Assembly (NCBI GenBank): GCA_002346535.1
Contig: DDZZ01000069.1
Coordinates: 1 to 42,445, forward strand
Direction of reading: 5' to 3'
Source of the DNA: Opitutales bacterium UBA2995
Lineage (GTDB): Bacteria; Verrucomicrobiota; Verrucomicrobiia; Opitutales; UBA2995
Length of the DNA: 42,445 bases
Shown: in pieces, positions 1-9,576 of the stretch
Numbering within the stretch: position 1 is the stretch's first letter
How the letters are laid out: each line of letters starts with the position of its first letter
Program-made: the position numbers and the translations under genes
The notes under the pieces: model-generated
Told to the model about the DNA's origin: nothing
The model's input: the letters and a program-made list of their open reading frames with translations, nothing else
The model's database searches: none

Positions 1-594
1 CCCGGAGATGGTGGTGGCTTCGGCCCCAGTTGGGGCCCTGTTGATGGCGATAATATGGATTCGAATGCCGTTCTTGTATATGAACATACTGGGCAGGAAG
101 GAACAATTCTCCACATAGTGGATGAGCCTGACCAAACTTTTCCTTCTGCAGCAGATTCGGTATCGATATCAGAAATTAATACAACGCCTATTCTCTATGA
201 AGGGGCGCCACTGGAATGGACGGCACTAGACAAAGGACCAATACAGAATAACCAAGGTTATTACGAATGGGAATATTGGGACCCGCGCGTTGTTGAATGG
301 TCTGCAGATAAGAACCAATATTTATTGGTTTACCAGATATTCAAAGAGGTGCGTGAAACTAATAATGAAGCTACTGGCAAGATTGTCGATGAAGAGGAGT
401 ATTATGCTATTTTTCCCGTATCCGCAGAGGGAACTCTGTTAATTTCGGATGCTGATATAGGTATTTCCAAAACCGAAGCTGAAGGAATCGTAGGCCAAGA
501 AATCGAAGAGGTATGGGACGATCATGATGATGACGGTAACTTCGGCCCCGGTGGTCCGGGAGATGATGGTGGTTTTGGCCCTGGAGACTTTGTC
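1..594 (+). repeat. Gly/Pro/Asp linkers bounding the N-terminal units of the giant protein
   Basis: Linkers rich in G, P and D (GDGGGFGPSWGP at 1-51, FGPGGPGDDGGFGPGDF at about 541-591) flank a unit of about 165 residues. The next unit has the same closing pattern: FPVSAEGTLL..SKTEAEGIVGQ at about 412-495 matches VPVTAAGEII..SRTEAEGIIGQ at about 940-1026. This repeat type differs from the eleven that follow and probably extends upstream of the window. Confidence 0.7.
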
Positions 595-3500
595 GGACTA
601 ATGCCTGCTCATACCGATGATCCTGATTCCAATGCCCTTCTCGTTGCAGACGAAACTTATGCCTACATCGCTGACCCGGCAACTTTTTCAGAAGATACAA
701 CAGCAGAGGATTTAATCATCTTAACCTTTGATGGTAAGCAATTTGAACATGCTAATTTTGATTCAGGCTGGGAAGCCAATGAAGATGGCTCTTATACTTT
801 GGAAGAAACCGAAGGGCTTGCAATAGAATGGTTTGAGGAAGAGGAGATCTACAAAATGGCTGTGCGGGTATGGGGCACTGTAAGAGATGGTTCTGATGAA
901 GATGCTGCCATCATTGGTGGATACGATCGTTATCGAATTGTGCCCGTCACTGCAGCTGGAGAAATAATTTTTGAAGAATCAGTAGATTATGATTCCCGAA
1001 CAGAGGCTGAGGGTATTATAGGACAGAAGCTAGATGATGAATTCGCCGACCCAGTTTTTGTAAATGAAGTGAATGCGGGAGATTCCGGAGGTAACGAAGA
1101 TGGAAACAATAAAACCCACATAAACTATATAATCCATATATTAGAAATCTCTGATAATTATGCTGTCATAAATTGGGATCGTGAAGTTTTTACGGACTCA
1201 TTAGGTTCATATGAGACAAATATCGGGATTGATTTAGATGGTGATGAGGTTGTCGGGATAAATGCCGAGAATCTTGTTCCGGTCGATTCAGATATATCAG
1301 GATATAGGTTGTTAAAAGATTCTGATAACTCCTTATATATCGCCCTAGCTAATCTCGATGTTGAAGGCAATATAACTAGTTATTCTAACCCGCTTCCAGT
1401 CGTTGACGAGTGGGGGGGCTCACCTGATTTCTATTGGACTTTTGAAGACAAGTATGTAAGCGAAAAAAGCGCACCAATTGCTGCTGAATATATAGATGGC
1501 CCAGAAGGTTCTGGATATGTCTTAGCGATCAAAATGGAGAAGACTTCAACCTTTCGGGAGGAAAATGAAGAAGATACTCATTGGGATATTAAATTTATCG
1601 ATGTAAATGGGGTACTCGACTGGGATTCACCCATCTACGGGGATATTGTTCAATGGGAACAGGAGCTTTTTGGGCAAGACCTGGATGGGGATGGAATAGT
1701 TGGTTTCAACACCTCAATATTAAACTCTGTTGAAACCGATCCAGAAGATCCCACGAAAATTTATCCTAAACTGGATAACAATGGTATAGTTTACGTTTTT
1801 GATCCGGATAAAGAAAATGCCATGAGGGTTATTGACCAATATGGTGGGTCTCCAACCTTCGACTACTCTGACTCTTGGAAAAACGGGTCTCATACTACTA
1901 AGGTCTATTCGGTCGAAAGATCTCCCGATGGAACATCATACCTTCTAATTATCTACAATGAAGATATTTGGACCGATCCAAATGGTGAGACATTTATAAA
2001 TGAATCTTATCAAGCTGTCCTACTTAATGTGGGATCGGATAACGACGATCTCGTATTTAGCTGGGAAGATTTTCAATGGTTTGAATCAATCAGTGATCTT
2101 GAGACAAGTTTCGGCCTAGATGTAGATGGAGATGGCTCTGTCGGTGTTAATCTTAGTTTGTTTACTTGGGCAGCTGTCCCAACCGATAAAGGCAATCAGG
2201 TGCTGATTACTGCAATCGAGGAAGATCTGATCTATATTTATGACGAAGATGCAGGTTCAGATTGGCCATGGCCCGGTCGAAAAGTTATAGGTGAATGGGG
2301 CGGAACGCCTGAATTGAATATGGAAGACAATTGGGATCATGGATCATACAAGAGTGTCCCATACGCCATTGAGCAACAGAATGATGGGACATATCTTTTA
2401 GCAGTTCTCAATACCTTTACTTATCAGAGAAAAGAGCAAGGAGAAGTGGTTACTGGTACAGGCCAAGATTGGGCTATTTACAGTCTTAATGTGTCTGAAT
2501 CAGATGACTCGGTTGTGATCTTTAGTTGGGAAAACTCATCTTACATTGAAAAAGCATCGAGTGTTGAAGAGGACTTCGGCCAAGATCTTAATGGGGATGG
2601 TGTTGTTGGAAACAACTACTCTATAAGTGCCTTAACCTACGTGGAAACCGATGGGAATCTAGAAGGGTCAGCTGGTCTAGAAACTTCAGCGCACCTTATG
2701 TATAATCCTTTTGATAGTAGCCTTTTTATTGTCGACTCAACGACGGGTAATATACCACCTCTACCAATAACAGATGAAGGTGGCTATGGAGTTTCTTTAA
2801 ACAATAACCATGTTTATAACTCTCCAGATGGCGCTACAAATGAGTTTAAAGAACAACCTGTAGCTGTTGAACCTGCAGGAGCCGGTTACTCATTGGTGGT
2901 TCGTGAGGACTACAAGCGTATCACTGATGGAGATGGAGTGGAAAAAACAGACACCGGTTGGATAATTTATCCAGTTTCTGAATCGGGAGTCATTGATTGG
3001 GCGAATAGTGCATGGACGCCGTCCATAATTAGTTACGAGGAACTTTTTGTTCAAGATTTGAACAGTGATGGCGGAATTGGCTTAACTAACATAACGCTAC
3101 CGGTTGTAGATACCGACAAAAGCGGGCTTGAACCCGATTTTGGAAATAAGGATTACCTCTTCCTTGATACCTCAAACGGTCTTTACATTCTTCCAGACGG
3201 CTCCTCTACATACATTCCAATAACGGATTCATATGGGGGGACCCCAAGTTTTGATTGGAGTGATAGCTGGGGGAATAATTCGGTTTCCTCTTCCTCGATT
3301 GCAGCAGAAAGCCAAGCTGATGGTAGCTTTCTTCTGGCGGTTAAGAGAATTGAGAACTTTAACAATCAAGCTTCTCGGACTAACTGGGAGCTTTTCCCCA
3401 TTAATTCAGACGGCATACTAGATTGGGAAAATGGTGAATGGGTAGAGGATATTGATCTAAAGGAGCCACTGTTTAGACAAGATCTCAATGGAGACGGTGT

Positions 3501-6500
3501 CCTTGGGTTTAATATTGCTAGCCTGGATTTAGTTAATGTAGGGGAAGCAGACAGCAATGGGGTTCTTTTGCAGCGTTCAGGTAGCGGAAGTCTTTACATA
3601 AAAGTTGATTCGGATACGCTTTTACCGATTACAGATGAATGGGGTTCATCCGTATCCATTAATTTTAGTACAAAGAATTATTCTGAATCCCCAGTGGCTA
3701 TTCGCCAAGTGAATGTAGACGGGACCATCTCATACGTTTTAGCTATGAAGACAATCTTCACGCATTCAGGGAGAGAAGAAATTAATTGGAATTTAGTTCC
3801 GATCGATGAGGCCGGTGTTATGTATTGGAATAACCAACTGTATACTCAATCGATTGCAGTATTCGAAAAAGATTTTGGATGGGATCTCAATGAGGATAGT
3901 ATTACTGGGATTAATCATACTCGTAATGAATCCATCATCACGGATACTATTAATCAAAAACTTGAGCGAAGCGTTGACGGCGTAATTTACATCGTAGATG
4001 GGGATCGCCGCATTTCTATAACGGATCCAGAGGGAGGACTCCCTGATCTTGAGTGGTCTTATGAGTTTTTCAGTGGGTCAGATAGCGGAAGCGTTTTTGC
4101 AGTAGCCCTCCAAGATAGTGATACACCTGGTGATTTGAGCGATGACTTTTATCTGCTTCTGGTTAAACAGGTTTCAGACTTTTCTGATAGTGGAGAGGAA
4201 ACTTATTGGCACACATATCGTATTTCTCTCGAAGGCATAATTGATTGGGATTCTGGCTCTTCTAGCTCCAGCATCGCCCCAAGTGAGATTGACTTCGACC
4301 AGGATTTGAATAATGATGGAACAAAGGGTATTAGGCAAGCTGCATTGACTTCGCTTAACTCTGATGCAATAGGAGCTAAACTAAAAATTGATGCCGAAAA
4401 CGGTCTTTATATTGACGACCCGACGAATCCCAAATCCCCTCTTCCTATTATTGACGAAATAGGTGGTATGGCATCTTTAAGCTTTACTGTTTCAAACCCT
4501 CGTCGATCATTTACAAGCGCTCCTATAGCAATTGAAAAGCAGGAAGACAACAGTTACAAGATCGCAATTAAATACACTGAAGTTATTACTAAAAATGATT
4601 CAAGTGAATCCACTGAAACTTGGGAAATATATCCTGTAAGTGAGTCAGGCATTATAAATTACAAAGAGTCGCTATGGAATTCCTCCATAGAGCCTTACGA
4701 AAGCTTATTTAACCAAGATCTCAGTGGTGATGGTTCAATTGGAAGAAACAATAATGAGCTTCAGTTCATCACTAGTGACACAACTGGCGAAAAGTTAAAG
4801 AAAAGCTCAGAAGGAGTTCTTTTTATACAGTTGCTCGATGAGTCTATAATTCCGATTAAAGATCCATTTGGATCTGAAGTAAATTTAAGCGAGAGTTACA
4901 CGCGCGATGATCAGACCACAATTGAGAAAGAGCCCATAGCGATTGAAAAGTTTACTTATGATAATCCAAATACAGGGGCCGCTGAAGACAGATATAAAAT
5001 ACTTGTCTCAGTGACTACTACCCCACTAGCAGGCGAAGTAACAACGAATTATGAAGGTTATTCGCTTTATGGAGATGGGGTGATTATTTATGACAGTTTC
5101 CTGCAAACCGAAACATCCAGGGGATGGGAAAGTTTTCTCCAGCAAGATATAAATGGGAACGGTGAAATAGACACTGTTGGAAATTCTCTGACTCTTACGG
5201 ATGTACCAACTGATACAAAAGGAGTTACTTTGCAGCTTGCTGAAGATAATGTTATTTACATTCGCGATGGAGAAAATCGATTCTTCATTAATGATGTATC
5301 AGGAGTACCCCCGGTTTTTTCTGCTATTACAACTGCGGGCGACTTTCAAATTAGCAAAGCTCCCTATGTTGTAGAGGACAATGACAATGGAACTCCCGAC
5401 GATCCATCTGATGACTTCTATTTAGTTGGTGTGCGTGAGGTGCAAACAAATACTGTTACAAATAGTAGTGACATTTTCTGGCAAACCTTCAAGGTCAGTA
5501 CTCAAGGTATAATTGATTGGGGTAGCCTACAATTTAAACAAAATGCAGAAATAAATGAACTGCAGTTTAACCAGGATCTTAATGCTGATGGCGTTATTTC
5601 TAACGGTGTATCAGCTTCTAATAGCTTTTTGGCTAATCTAGTTGAGACAGGAACTACAGAAGCTGAGGTATTGGCTAAGTTTGGTGATAAAGCGCAATCG
5701 CAAATGATTTCCATAACGCCAAAAGATGGAGACGAAAAAATTACGTTCTTCAGTTCTGCAGAGGCCAATAGCACCAAGACTAAAACCTCAGTGGAGCTTG
5801 CTATGGTGCAACAAATTAATGAGGGAGAGGCCAAAAAGATTGGATCGGATGCGGGTGTTACCGACGATTTTGCGCCTCTAACTGATCTCATCGATTTTAA
5901 AGTTGCAATTTCAGATCCCGATAAATTTGGAAAAATTCATCAGATGACTTTCACTATTTCTCCAGGCACTGACCCGGATACGAGTCTTTACATGAAACTT
6001 AATAAGAAAACTGGGAAGTATTTTAAATTTGAATACGATCCTAAAACTGGTGAGGGGGCTAGGGTTGAAAGCTCTGATCCAACAGCTACCACACCCCTTA
6101 ACGACATCCTTGTTATTTATATAAGAGATAATGGAAAGTTTGATGAAGACCCTCGCTTAGGTTATATCCGTGACCCAGGCAGCATTGCTCAAACTGGACC
6201 TCTGGCATGGCTTGCGAATAACTCTATTGAAGATTTCTCTGTCGATAAAGATAATGATGGAATATCCAATATGTGGGAATATCTTGCTGGGACCGACCCT
6301 GATGGCGGTAGCTCATTTAAGATGAGTGTAATTGTTGAGAAATCAGGGTCGTTTGACTTTTCCGTCCTACGTGTAATCTCAACAAAGGAAGCCTTTCCGT
6401 CAGACTTTAATATAGTTCTTCAAGGCTCAGATGACCTAACAGAGTATACTACTGTTCCGCACACTTATTCAGTAAGTGATAACGGTGATGGTACCTACTC

Positions 6501-6582
6501 CCACAACTTTATCCAAGATTCTCCTTTAGGAGACCCCGATCATAAACAATTCATACGTTTAAATTCAAATTGGTCGCAGTAA
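1..6582 (+). CDS. Giant secreted or surface repeat protein with calcium-binding loops, 5' end missing
   Basis: The frame is open from the first base, so the true start lies upstream; the first ATG in view is at 55 and 2175 residues follow it. The visible protein is very acidic. Residue numbers count from that ATG. It begins with units separated by Gly/Pro/Asp linkers, then carries eleven tandem units of about 135-157 residues, each ending in a DxNxDG-type loop like an EF-hand or dockerin loop (residues 393 to about 1850). Near 1950-2050 lies a segment resembling a choice-of-anchor U domain (DNGKFDEDP...IRDPGS). A type-3-thrombospondin-like stretch (DNDGISNMWEYLAGTDPDGG) follows at about 2064-2083, and then a C-terminal domain of the kind found in exported Verrucomicrobia proteins. 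No catalytic motif is seen. A calcium-stabilised extracellular adhesin or matrix protein is inferred. The gene looks AT-richer than its neighbours. Confidence 0.85.
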   Translation, partial: PGDGGGFGPSWGPVDGDNMDSNAVLVYEHTGQEGTILHIVDEPDQTFPSAADSVSISEINTTPILYEGAPLEWTALDKGPIQNNQGYYEWEYWDPRVVEWSADKNQYLLVYQIFKEVRETNNEATGKIVDEEEYYAIFPVSAEGTLLISDADIGISKTEAEGIVGQEIEEVWDDHDDDGNFGPGGPGDDGGFGPGDFVGLMPAHTDDPDSNALLVADETYAYIADPATFSEDTTAEDLIILTFDGKQFEHANFDSGWEANEDGSYTLEETEGLAIEWFEEEEIYKMAVRVWGTVRDGSDEDAAIIGGYDRYRIVPVTAAGEIIFEESVDYDSRTEAEGIIGQKLDDEFADPVFVNEVNAGDSGGNEDGNNKTHINYIIHILEISDNYAVINWDREVFTDSLGSYETNIGIDLDGDEVVGINAENLVPVDSDISGYRLLKDSDNSLYIALANLDVEGNITSYSNPLPVVDEWGGSPDFYWTFEDKYVSEKSAPIAAEYIDGPEGSGYVLAIKMEKTSTFREENEEDTHWDIKFIDVNGVLDWDSPIYGDIVQWEQELFGQDLDGDGIVGFNTSILNSVETDPEDPTKIYPKLDNNGIVYVFDPDKENAMRVIDQYGGSPTFDYSDSWKNGSHTTKVYSVERSPDGTSYLLIIYNEDIWTDPNGETFINESYQAVLLNVGSDNDDLVFSWEDFQWFESISDLETSFGLDVDGDGSVGVNLSLFTWAAVPTDKGNQVLITAIEEDLIYIYDEDAGSDWPWPGRKVIGEWGGTPELNMEDNWDHGSYKSVPYAIEQQNDGTYLLAVLNTFTYQRKEQGEVVTGTGQDWAIYSLNVSESDDSVVIFSWENSSYIEKASSVEEDFGQDLNGDGVVGNNYSISALTYVETDGNLEGSAGLETSAHLMYNPFDSSLFIVDSTTGNIPPLPITDEGGYGVSLNNNHVYNSPDGATNEFKEQPVAVEPAGAGYSLVVREDYKRITDGDGVEKTDTGWIIYPVSESGVIDWANSAWTPSIISYEELFVQDLNSDGGIGLTNITLPVVDTDKSGLEPDFGNKDYLFLDTSNGLYILPDGSSTYIPITDSYGGTPSFDWSDSWGNNSVSSSSIAAESQADGSFLLAVKRIENFNNQASRTNWELFPINSDGILDWENGEWVEDIDLKEPLFRQDLNGDGVLGFNIASLDLVNVGEADSNGVLLQRSGSGSLYIKVDSDTLLPITDEWGSSVSINFSTKNYSESPVAIRQVNVDGTISYVLAMKTIFTHSGREEINWNLVPIDEAGVMYWNNQLYTQSIAVFEKDFGWDLNEDSITGINHTRNESIITDTINQKLERSVDGVIYIVDGDRRISITDPEGGLPDLEWSYEFFSGSDSGSVFAVALQDSDTPGDLSDDFYLLLVKQVSDFSDSGEETYWHTYRISLEGIIDWDSGSSSSSIAPSEIDFDQDLNNDGTKGIRQAALTSLNSDAIGAKLKIDAENGLYIDDPTNPKSPLPIIDEIGGMASLSFTVSNPRRSFTSAPIAIEKQEDNSYKIAIKYTEVITKNDSSESTETWEIYPVSESGIINYKESLWNSSIEPYESLFNQDLSGDGSIGRNNNELQFITSDTTGEKLKKSSEGVLFIQLLDESIIPIKDPFGSEVNLSESYTRDDQTTIEKEPIAIEKFTYDNPNTGAAEDRYKILVSVTTTPLAGEVTTNYEGYSLYGDGVIIYDSFLQTETSRGWESFLQQDINGNGEIDTVGNSLTLTDVPTDTKGVTLQLAEDNVIYIRDGENRFFINDVSGVPPVFSAITTAGDFQISKAPYVVEDNDNGTPDDPSDDFYLVGVREVQTNTVTNSSDIFWQTFKVSTQGIIDWGSLQFKQNAEINELQFNQDLNADGVISNGVSASNSFLANLVETGTTEAEVLAKFGDKAQSQMISITPKDGDEKITFFSSAEANSTKTKTSVELAMVQQINEGEAKKIGSDAGVTDDFAPLTDLIDFKVAISDPDKFGKIHQMTFTISPGTDPDTSLYMKLNKKTGKYFKFEYDPKTGEGARVESSDPTATTPLNDILVIYIRDNGKFDEDPRLGYIRDPGSIAQTGPLAWLANNSIEDFSVDKDNDGISNMWEYLAGTDPDGGSSFKMSVIVEKSGSFDFSVLRVISTKEAFPSDFNIVLQGSDDLTEYTTVPHTYSVSDNGDGTYSHNFIQDSPLGDPDHKQFIRLNSNWSQ
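1231..5610 (+). repeat. Eleven tandem coding repeats, each with a DxNxDG calcium loop
   Basis: Loops start at protein residues 393, 542, 689, 844, 1001, 1143, 1277, 1417, 1555, 1698 and 1841 (numbered from the ATG at 55), a spacing of 134-157. The best copies read FGQDLNGDGVVG or FRQDLNGDGVLG; weaker copies read FGWDLNEDSITG and LQQDINGNGEID. Each unit also holds a P-I-T-D-E-W-G-G-type turn, an A-P-I-A-V-E then L-L-A-V-K strand pair, and a W-x-I-Y-P-V-S-E-S-G-I-I-D-W strand before the loop. DNA identity between units is low, so the repeats are old. Confidence 0.85.
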
Positions 6583-6773
6583 GTTAAAGTTTTAGTAACT
6601 GAGTTATGACCTTCCCCAAAATCCCTTGATTGATTAATCTGGAGTTTCGTGGTGGTGGCACCCACAAGCGTAAATGAGGATTCTTGGAAGGATCGGGAAA
6701 CTACGGTATTTATGGAGGGAAACTATAGTGATTATAGTTTTTCAGAAAAATTAAGTCCGTGTGGAAAAGACTT

Positions 6774-6968
6774 AAATAGATACATTCGTAGCTAATGCAG
6801 TGGTCGATGAGATTCTTGGCAAGGAACGATTGAAAGAAGCATTGGGAAAAAGTTGTGAGCCTCGGCCACAAGCGTCAAATCGCCGGTATCTTCGTGAACC
6901 GGGGCTTATGCAGTGAACGTGCCGCCTGTCGGCATTTTGGTCTACACCGAAGGTATCTGGGCGCATAA
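6774..6968 (+). mobile_element. Remnant of an IS3-family insertion sequence (OrfA end and OrfB start)
   Basis: One frame reads EILGKERLKEALGKS, like the leucine-zipper end of IS3 OrfA. Another frame starting near 6849 reads KVVSLGHKRQIAGIF, then GLCSERAACRHFGLHRR, then a stop at 6966-6968. This matches the start of IS3 OrfB, whose hallmark is S-E-R-R-A-C-R followed by L-x-x-H/P-R. The DDE catalytic domain is absent and no terminal inverted repeats were found, so the element is dead. The rest of the 6583-6992 interval shows no gene. Confidence 0.65.
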
Positions 6969-6992
6969 TTGAGTTAAAGAAATTTTTAGATT

Positions 6993-8450
6993 TTAGGGCG
7001 CACGAAGATCGTAACAGATAAAACGAGTTGTGCTTCCATCCAAACCTTCATCGTTTTGGCCTACGTAGAGCAGTCCTTTACTCAAGGCTGGCATGGCCCA
7101 GGTTTGCCTGGCTAGGAAGAGGTGAGTAAGCTCCAATTCCTTATAGCCATCGGGATTTAGTTCGAGCCAGGCCAAGTGGCCATACTGGCCAAGCACAAGG
7201 CAGCGGCCATCCACTTCGATGAAGGAAGCGAGCGCCGGCATCAAATTATAGCTTTGAGGGCCAGTGGGCGATTTCACGGTGGTCATCCACTCCGGTTCGT
7301 ATTTCCACATCAATTCGCCGGTATCCATCTTGATGCAGACAATTGGTGCATTTCTGGGCCCGTGACCATCGACACCATAGAGATAGCCATCCTTATGAAT
7401 CGCAGTCATAAAATGCGTATTGAGAATTTCATTGCGCCAGAGCTCCTTGCAGCTTCCGTCGGGTTGAATTTCAAGGCACACTCCTCCGGATCCGTAGCAT
7501 TCAGAAATATAGACCTTGCTCCCGACTACAACTGGCGAGGATGCATTTACCGATTCGTACCGGCTTCCACGCCATGGAAATCGGCAATTGATTTTTCCAG
7601 TCCTAGGATCGATGACCAGCAATCCCCCAGTCGCCGGGCGGCTTTCGCCTCCAGCGAACACAAACAGTTTTCGCCCGCCGGCGGTATCAGCCACGATAGG
7701 CGAGGAGTAGCTGGAGCCCCATTCCTCCTCTGTGCCCCAAACCATTCTACCAGTTAATTTATTAAAAGCCACGACACTTGGACCGCGGGGTGAGCCGATG
7801 TTTATAATCAACTGGTTATCCTCAAGCAACGGTGCACCGCCGAATCCAAAAAAGTCCAGCGTCAAATCAAATTCCTTTCGTAGGTCTCGTTTCCAAAGTA
7901 TGCGGCCGGTAGATAATTCCAGGCAGTGTAGCATTGCTTCGGCTCCGATGGTGTAAACAAATTGTCCGTCTGAGATAGGCTGGCATCGAGGCCCGTTCCC
8001 AAAGCCGTACCGGTCTCTGTATCGCGTTTTGTATCCGTATTTCCAGTACCGTTTACCCGATTCTGAATCAAGGCATTCGACAAGCTCCTCGTTATTCGAC
8101 CGATGGAAAATGATTACCCGGTTTCCGATCACCGATGCTGAAGCGTAACCTTCTCCGCGAGTAACTTCCCAGACTTTTTGTGGACCTTGTTCTCCAAAGG
8201 TTTTAATCAGTTGGGTTTCTGGTGAATACCCGTTGTGGGTGGGGCCCAGAAAGGTCATCCAATCGCTCGTGACAGTATTGGTCGAAAGCGGTTTCGGTGG
8301 ACTGAAAAATTGAAGTCCTTTTTGTTTTTCAACTGAAAGAGCTGGTATTTGGGCCAGATTATTGACCTGAGGTGGATTGGGGTCCTCAAAGGCTGTTCCC
8401 ATTCGGGCAAAAAGCAGCAACATTGCTAAATTGATCTTCCAGAATCTCAT
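6993..8450 (-). CDS. Exported PQQ-like beta-propeller repeat protein
   Basis: The protein has 485 residues and opens with a signal peptide (MRFWKINLAMLLLFARMGTAF). Repeated blades of the type V-x-x-L-D-x-x-T-G-K-x-x-W follow: LDSESGKRYWKYGYK, LELSTGRILWKRDL, FNKLTGRMVWG, IDPRTGKINCRF and IKMDTGELMWKYEPEW. This is the fold of PQQ-dependent dehydrogenases and of BamB. No calcium/PQQ active-site set or haem motif is evident, so a structural or sugar-binding propeller is as likely as an enzyme. Such proteins are common and poorly characterised in planctomycetes and Verrucomicrobia. It is divergent from the allantoicase gene, with 115 bp between the two starts. Confidence 0.8.
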   Translation of the reverse strand: MRFWKINLAMLLLFARMGTAFEDPNPPQVNNLAQIPALSVEKQKGLQFFSPPKPLSTNTVTSDWMTFLGPTHNGYSPETQLIKTFGEQGPQKVWEVTRGEGYASASVIGNRVIIFHRSNNEELVECLDSESGKRYWKYGYKTRYRDRYGFGNGPRCQPISDGQFVYTIGAEAMLHCLELSTGRILWKRDLRKEFDLTLDFFGFGGAPLLEDNQLIINIGSPRGPSVVAFNKLTGRMVWGTEEEWGSSYSSPIVADTAGGRKLFVFAGGESRPATGGLLVIDPRTGKINCRFPWRGSRYESVNASSPVVVGSKVYISECYGSGGVCLEIQPDGSCKELWRNEILNTHFMTAIHKDGYLYGVDGHGPRNAPIVCIKMDTGELMWKYEPEWMTTVKSPTGPQSYNLMPALASFIEVDGRCLVLGQYGHLAWLELNPDGYKELELTHLFLARQTWAMPALSKGLLYVGQNDEGLDGSTTRFICYDLRAP

Positions 8451-8565
8451 TCCTGTTCAACCATGATATTCTCTATTCGGAAATGCTAGTCTTTTCCAGG
8501 AATTGAGGAGCTTGAAGTACCATTGACAGTTCTCTTCCCGGCCCCCAACACTCTTTATTCAAACC

Positions 8566-9573
8566 ATGGGGACCTCAAAATTGCATGACCATTTTTCAAC
8601 CAGTAGAGTCAATCTTGCGTCTGCAAAATTCGGCGCCGATGCAATTTATGCTACGGATGATTTCTTCGCCGACAAATCGCGTATGCTTGCGGAAACCGAA
8701 CCGATCTTCATTCCCGACAAATACGATGAAAATGGCAAATGGATGGATGGTTGGGAATCCCGCCGGAAGCGTGAGTTTGGTTACGATTATTGCATCGTCA
8801 AATTAGCGTTTCCCGGATCCATAGATGTTATCGTTATCGATACCTCACATTTTACCGGAAATTATCCCCCTTTCGCCTCTGTCGATGCTTGCACGTGCCC
8901 CGATTGGGATCCAGATGAGTCGACCCAATGGATTGAGGTCCTTAGCAAGTCACCTCTCAAGGGAAATGCGGCTTTCAGGTACCAAGTGGAGCACGATAAA
9001 GTATTTACTCATGTGCGGCTGAACATATATCCGGACGGTGGTATTGCCCGTTTTAAGGTCTTCGGCCGGGTTCACTGTCTTTGGAAGACACGGGATCCCA
9101 TTCAAACCTACGATCTCATATCTCTCGAAAATGGCGGACGGCCTGTTGCCTGGAACGATGCCCATTTCGGACACCCGGTTAATATGTTGGGTCGTCGTAG
9201 GGGAGTAAACATGGGTGATGGATGGGAGACTCACCGTCGGCGCGAATCAGGCAATGACTGGTGTGTCCTTGAATTGGGTCACATTGGAAAGATTGAAAAA
9301 ATTGTTGTCGATACGGCCCACTTCAAAGGCAACTACCCGGATTGTTGCTCTATTCAGGCAGCCAACGTAGCCAATGTCTCAGACGAGCACCTTACCGATG
9401 AGAGCACGGATTGGCCCTTGTTGTTGCCCGAATCCAAACTCTCTGCGGATGCGATTCATGAATTTGTGGGTGAGATTGTTGACATTGGGCCAATTTCACA
9501 TGTTCGACTGAACATCTTCCCTGATGGCGGAATTAGCCGGTTAAGGCTCTTTGGAAAATTTATCCGGAAATAG
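8566..9573 (+). CDS. alc: Allantoicase
   Basis: Allantoicase (EC 3.5.3.4) hydrolyses allantoate to ureidoglycolate and urea in purine catabolism, in the cytoplasm. The 335 residues form the two repeated jelly-roll domains of the family. Domain 1 carries GKWMDGWESRRKR then DYCIVKLAFPG and DTSHFTGNYPP; domain 2 carries GDGWETHRRRESGNDWCVLELG and DTAHFKGNYPD. Each ends with H-V-R-L-N-I-[YF]-P-D-G-G-I-[AS]-R, as expected. Length is normal for bacterial Alc. The ATG at 8566 is the only reasonable start, and no Shine-Dalgarno site precedes it. The next gene starts 3 bp after the stop, so the two are surely co-transcribed. No allantoinase or uricase gene is in view. Confidence 0.93.
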   Translation: MGTSKLHDHFSTSRVNLASAKFGADAIYATDDFFADKSRMLAETEPIFIPDKYDENGKWMDGWESRRKREFGYDYCIVKLAFPGSIDVIVIDTSHFTGNYPPFASVDACTCPDWDPDESTQWIEVLSKSPLKGNAAFRYQVEHDKVFTHVRLNIYPDGGIARFKVFGRVHCLWKTRDPIQTYDLISLENGGRPVAWNDAHFGHPVNMLGRRRGVNMGDGWETHRRRESGNDWCVLELGHIGKIEKIVVDTAHFKGNYPDCCSIQAANVANVSDEHLTDESTDWPLLLPESKLSADAIHEFVGEIVDIGPISHVRLNIFPDGGISRLRLFGKFIRK

Positions 9574-9576
9574 CCA

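Noticed and set aside
5502..5891. Minus-strand 129-residue open frame inside the giant gene
   Set aside because: It is rich in Ser, Ala and Leu as expected from the reverse of an acidic repeat gene, with no recognisable domain.
7176..7757. Plus-strand 193-residue open frame opposite the PQQ protein gene
   Set aside because: The opposite strand encodes clear propeller repeats; this frame shows no domain and is a shadow.
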